This document shows, piece by piece, positions 47,501 through 48,743 of a DNA stretch of 48,743 bases. Positions within the stretch are counted from its first letter, which is position 1. Each line of letters starts with the position of its first letter. Source of the stretch: Streptococcus infantis ATCC 700779 (GTDB taxonomy: Bacteria > Bacillota > Bacilli > Lactobacillales > Streptococcaceae); contig NZ_GL732439.1 in assembly GCF_000187465.1 (NCBI RefSeq), forward strand, positions 1 through 48,743, in the 5' to 3' direction. A program made the translations under genes and the position numbers. Under the pieces are notes generated by a model, which made no database searches, had not been told where the DNA came from, and was given only the letters and a program-made list of their open reading frames with translations.

Positions 47501-48743
47501 GGACATTCAAAATGTTCCTCAAACTCAAACTCCAACATTTGATTTGAGTAACGATAAGACTGCAAAAATCACAAGCAAGAAATTGGTAGATCCAGCAACT
47601 GGACAACCTACTGATGAAACAACTGTGACAGTAGCAGGCGAAGGTACTTATACAATCGATCCTACAACTGGTGCTGTGACATTTACTCCTGAAAAAGATT
47701 TTGTTGGAACAGCAAAAGGGGTAACAGTTCAAGCAACTGCGACTATTACCAATGCTAATGGTAAGACAGCTACAATTACTTCCGATGCGAAATACACACC
47801 AACTGTACTTTCTGCAGCTCCAACGGCTCAACCTGCAACATCTAAAGATATTCAGGGAGCTGTACAAACTGGAACGCCAACTTTTGCAGGTGCGACAGTT
47901 AATGTAAATGGTCAAGACAAACAAATTCCTCTGAAAGAAAATAGCTATAAGCTTTTGGATAAAGATGGAAATGAAGTTATTGGTACAACTCCAGCTTATG
48001 CAGAAGATGGAACAACACCAATTGGTACTTTCTCTATTGATTCAACTACAGGTAAGGTAACTTTCACACCAACTGATAAATCTTATACAGGTAAAGTTAC
48101 CCCAGTTAAAGTTCAAGCTGAAAGCTCAAATGGCCTTAAAGTAGATACTACTTACACTCCAGAGATTGTGCCAGTAACACCAACGGCGACACCTGCTGAA
48201 ACTATAAATGTTCAAGGTGCCACTCAAACTGGTAAACCAGAATTTAAAGGTGGTACTGCTGATATTGACGGTGTTGAAAAGACTGTAGCCATTAACGAAG
48301 CTGTTCCTGCTAAATTTGATGATGGTACAACAAGTAAGAAGGTTGAAGGAGTAGGTACTTACACAGTAGCTCCAGACGGAACAGTTACATTTGTTCCAGA
48401 AAAATCATTTGTTGGTAAAGCACCAGCAGTAACAGTAGTTCGTGAAGACATGAACGGAACAAAAGCTTCTGCAACATACACACCAACAGTAACACCTGTA
48501 ACACCAACAGCAACTCCAGCTGAATCTGTTGCACCTCAAGGTGTGGTTCAAACTGGTACTGTTACATTCACAGAAGGTGACCCAGTTGCACCAATCAACA
48601 AGGATACCATTACTCTTCTTGACGAAAATGGCAAACCAGCTACATCAGTAGTTGCTAAATCACCAGAAGGTAAAGAAATTGGTACTTTCACAGTTGATAA
48701 GGAAACAGGTGTTGTAACATTCACACCAACTGACAAGTCATAC
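44586..48743 (+). CDS. CshA-like fibrillar surface adhesin (5' part)
   Basis: The open frame runs 1386 codons from GTG 44586 to the window edge with no stop. A YSIRK-type signal (RFSIRKLNVGVCSVLLG) is cleaved after about Ala41. A Pro/Ala/Thr/Glu-rich region (about 45-155) ends in KTGKRRSRRALGDAN. The non-repeat domain (about 190-690) carries KQINWLDFGD, YVVTVKVKSLKPF, AVVMADGESANPGELVLFTT and the GEVEDF segment, which I recognise from S. gordonii CshA, a fibronectin-binding fibril protein. Six CshA-type repeats follow. The sortase motif must lie beyond the window. The gene is monocistronic, with GGAGG ahead of GTG. Confidence 0.88.
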   Translation, partial: MKNDLFNDRISRFSIRKLNVGVCSVLLGTLVMLGTAANVSADEAVEDKKVEGVTATTEVESPANLPTVETEKAPETTYQADAAPVVPVEKTAPATTDKAEAPVTAPETVPTTTAPVEEKTPVVAPVAPAQADQKTEVPAAGVEAPAKEEKAATVPAEKTGKRRSRRALGDANDPNLIADDVEDATSTPKVEKPGYSTSNAKEFTKQINWLDFGDTANWTNTTTGDNGQTALQVGSTYTKEIMPGYVVTVKVKSLKPFQATEIYKKRMEERGATAEEKATYDPNAKNGVVSGVMTPATKEAFKNGEEAKIIADPQNRWTEIRQEGINTGTKQTTIGSELNGSNIGVQFEISATFRGKSVKPAVVMADGESANPGELVLFTTNGTGWQHVGEWKKGPYGQPYVVQDTNYLFDPANGFINNKLVKVNGAKLNGLNLQLLIKSDQVGPDKKPVAWKYFGSADLTTGGLGTGVFGPNYSSGNVSVPLVMTRGASEIGLYIASSGKQAAMLGFFPLDEGDAPESYGKASHAIGTVDGVTGGKVSQPYLGDVSPDMDENNKGDWEGDDKSVTADEGIDQLLPDDLKGATNEMIKLDRTRPGNYTLKVEAHTDGADKAYLYGWIDFNQNGKFDDNERSDLATITKDGTVELKFNNGKAITDPTVTELGVRVRIAKDAKEIESPTGMALSGEVEDFKTQVTFPPKGERKETSDVQGAKQSSTIAFTPQGLAKYSRTQKAVINEKVAPVMVDNKTKQVVTPGPDGYYAVAGQGKYKITANGKDVDVEFIPEDNFVGTADGISIRRTDNNGNDTDWNSKDAAELPSINEALDNMDGLYIPTVTPKNLEGIDKETTDVQGATQLGTPTFAVEGTNSKGEKVKVSPSGEYPAKFVDPTTGQVTDNTAITVPGEGEYSLNRATGEVTFRPEPGFVGTAKGVTLSLTAPVGRDKNGDAPAEAIKTATAKYIPTVTPVTITPTNKESVDIQNVPQTQTPTFDLSNDKTAKITSKKLVDPATGQPTDETTVTVAGEGTYTIDPTTGAVTFTPEKDFVGTAKGVTVQATATITNANGKTATITSDAKYTPTVLSAAPTAQPATSKDIQGAVQTGTPTFAGATVNVNGQDKQIPLKENSYKLLDKDGNEVIGTTPAYAEDGTTPIGTFSIDSTTGKVTFTPTDKSYTGKVTPVKVQAESSNGLKVDTTYTPEIVPVTPTATPAETINVQGATQTGKPEFKGGTADIDGVEKTVAINEAVPAKFDDGTTSKKVEGVGTYTVAPDGTVTFVPEKSFVGKAPAVTVVREDMNGTKASATYTPTVTPVTPTATPAESVAPQGVVQTGTVTFTEGDPVAPINKDTITLLDENGKPATSVVAKSPEGKEIGTFTVDKETGVVTFTPTDKSY
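46692..48743 (+). repeat. CshA-type repeat domains
   Basis: Units begin with a D(V/I)QGAxQTGTPTF-like motif at 46692, 47118, 47502, 47847, 48207 and about 48534, so they are 142, 128, 115, 120 and 109 codons long. Each ends with FTP(T/E)...FVG or SYTG followed by a TYTPTV linker. They diverge clearly from each other, with the later ones most alike. The sixth runs off the window. Confidence 0.85.

Noticed and set aside
44673..48736. Many minus-strand ORFs opposite the adhesin gene
   Set aside because: They arise from the repetitive, Thr/Pro/Ala-rich plus-strand coding sequence and show Ser/Cys/Phe-rich low-complexity translations with no start signals.
46692..48743. Possible CRISPR or tandem DNA repeat
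   Set aside because: The periodicity is in protein motifs over 109-142 codons with diverged DNA. There are no short identical direct repeats with spacers.

Overview
The window is chromosomal DNA from a mitis-group Streptococcus (S. mitis/S. oralis/S. infantis-like). The evidence is low GC with AAGGAGG-type ribosome binding sites, gene sets typical of these species (adcRCBA, dltXABCD, ctsR-clpC, hslO-dusB, rpoB-rpoC with a TTG start on rpoB), choice of lipoproteins and LPXTG/YSIRK-type surface proteins, and a CshA-like fibrillar adhesin. I cannot fix the species from sequence alone. No tRNA, rRNA, CRISPR array or intact insertion sequence was found.

Layout. (1) 178-5418: a tightly overlapping five-gene operon encoding a family-1-like glycosyltransferase, an extended SDR, a metallo-beta-lactamase-fold hydrolase, a PaaK/CapK/F390-synthetase-like adenylating enzyme and a KAS III-like condensing enzyme. 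It looks like a small lipid or polyketide/glycolipid pathway of unknown product. (2) 5498-7122: cardiolipin synthase, with an operator-like inverted repeat at its promoter, followed by a three-hairpin intergenic repeat. (3) 7352-10347: a TPP riboswitch with a terminator platform, controlling a thiamine-precursor ABC transporter and a YkoF/MTH1187-type thiamine-binding protein. (4) 10426-11614: small orphan genes and a gene remnant. (5) 11795-14761: ctsR-clpC under a CtsR operator. (6) 14946-17630: nadR-pnuC-Nudix (NrtR-like), for NAD salvage. (7) 17828-20952: a small membrane protein, a lipoprotein whose promoter carries a WalR/VicR-type box, then dusB and hslO on the minus strand.

(8) 21240-28673: two D-alanylation-type blocks in tandem. 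The first is a paralogous DltB-like/DltD-like/DltX-like cassette with no DltA or DltC and with its own promoter. The second is the canonical dltXABCD operon. The first cassette keeps the MBOAT histidines, the DltD Ser/Asp/His residues and the DltX C-terminal motif, so it probably borrows D-alanyl-DltC (or another carrier) to modify a different target. (9) 28713-30848: an LPXTG-anchored 5'-nucleotidase. (10) 30890-34442: the AdcR-regulated zinc uptake operon adcRCBA.

(11) 34506-36523: a persulfide-sensor (CstR-like) repressor gene facing a minus-strand rhodanese operon. The operon's middle gene, a CoA-disulfide-reductase-rhodanese fusion, is broken by a nonsense codon and a large internal deletion. 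A CstR/CsoR-type operator sits on the rhodanese promoter. (12) 36745-44364: rpoB-rpoC, with a perfect intrinsic terminator in the rpoB leader that suggests attenuation or a short leader RNA. (13) 44470-48743: the 5' part of a very large CshA-like adhesin, with six repeat units visible before the window ends.

The strongest candidates for little-described biology are the DltB/D/X-only cassette, the five-gene KAS III/glycosyltransferase operon, the decaying CstR-rhodanese locus and the rpoB leader terminator.
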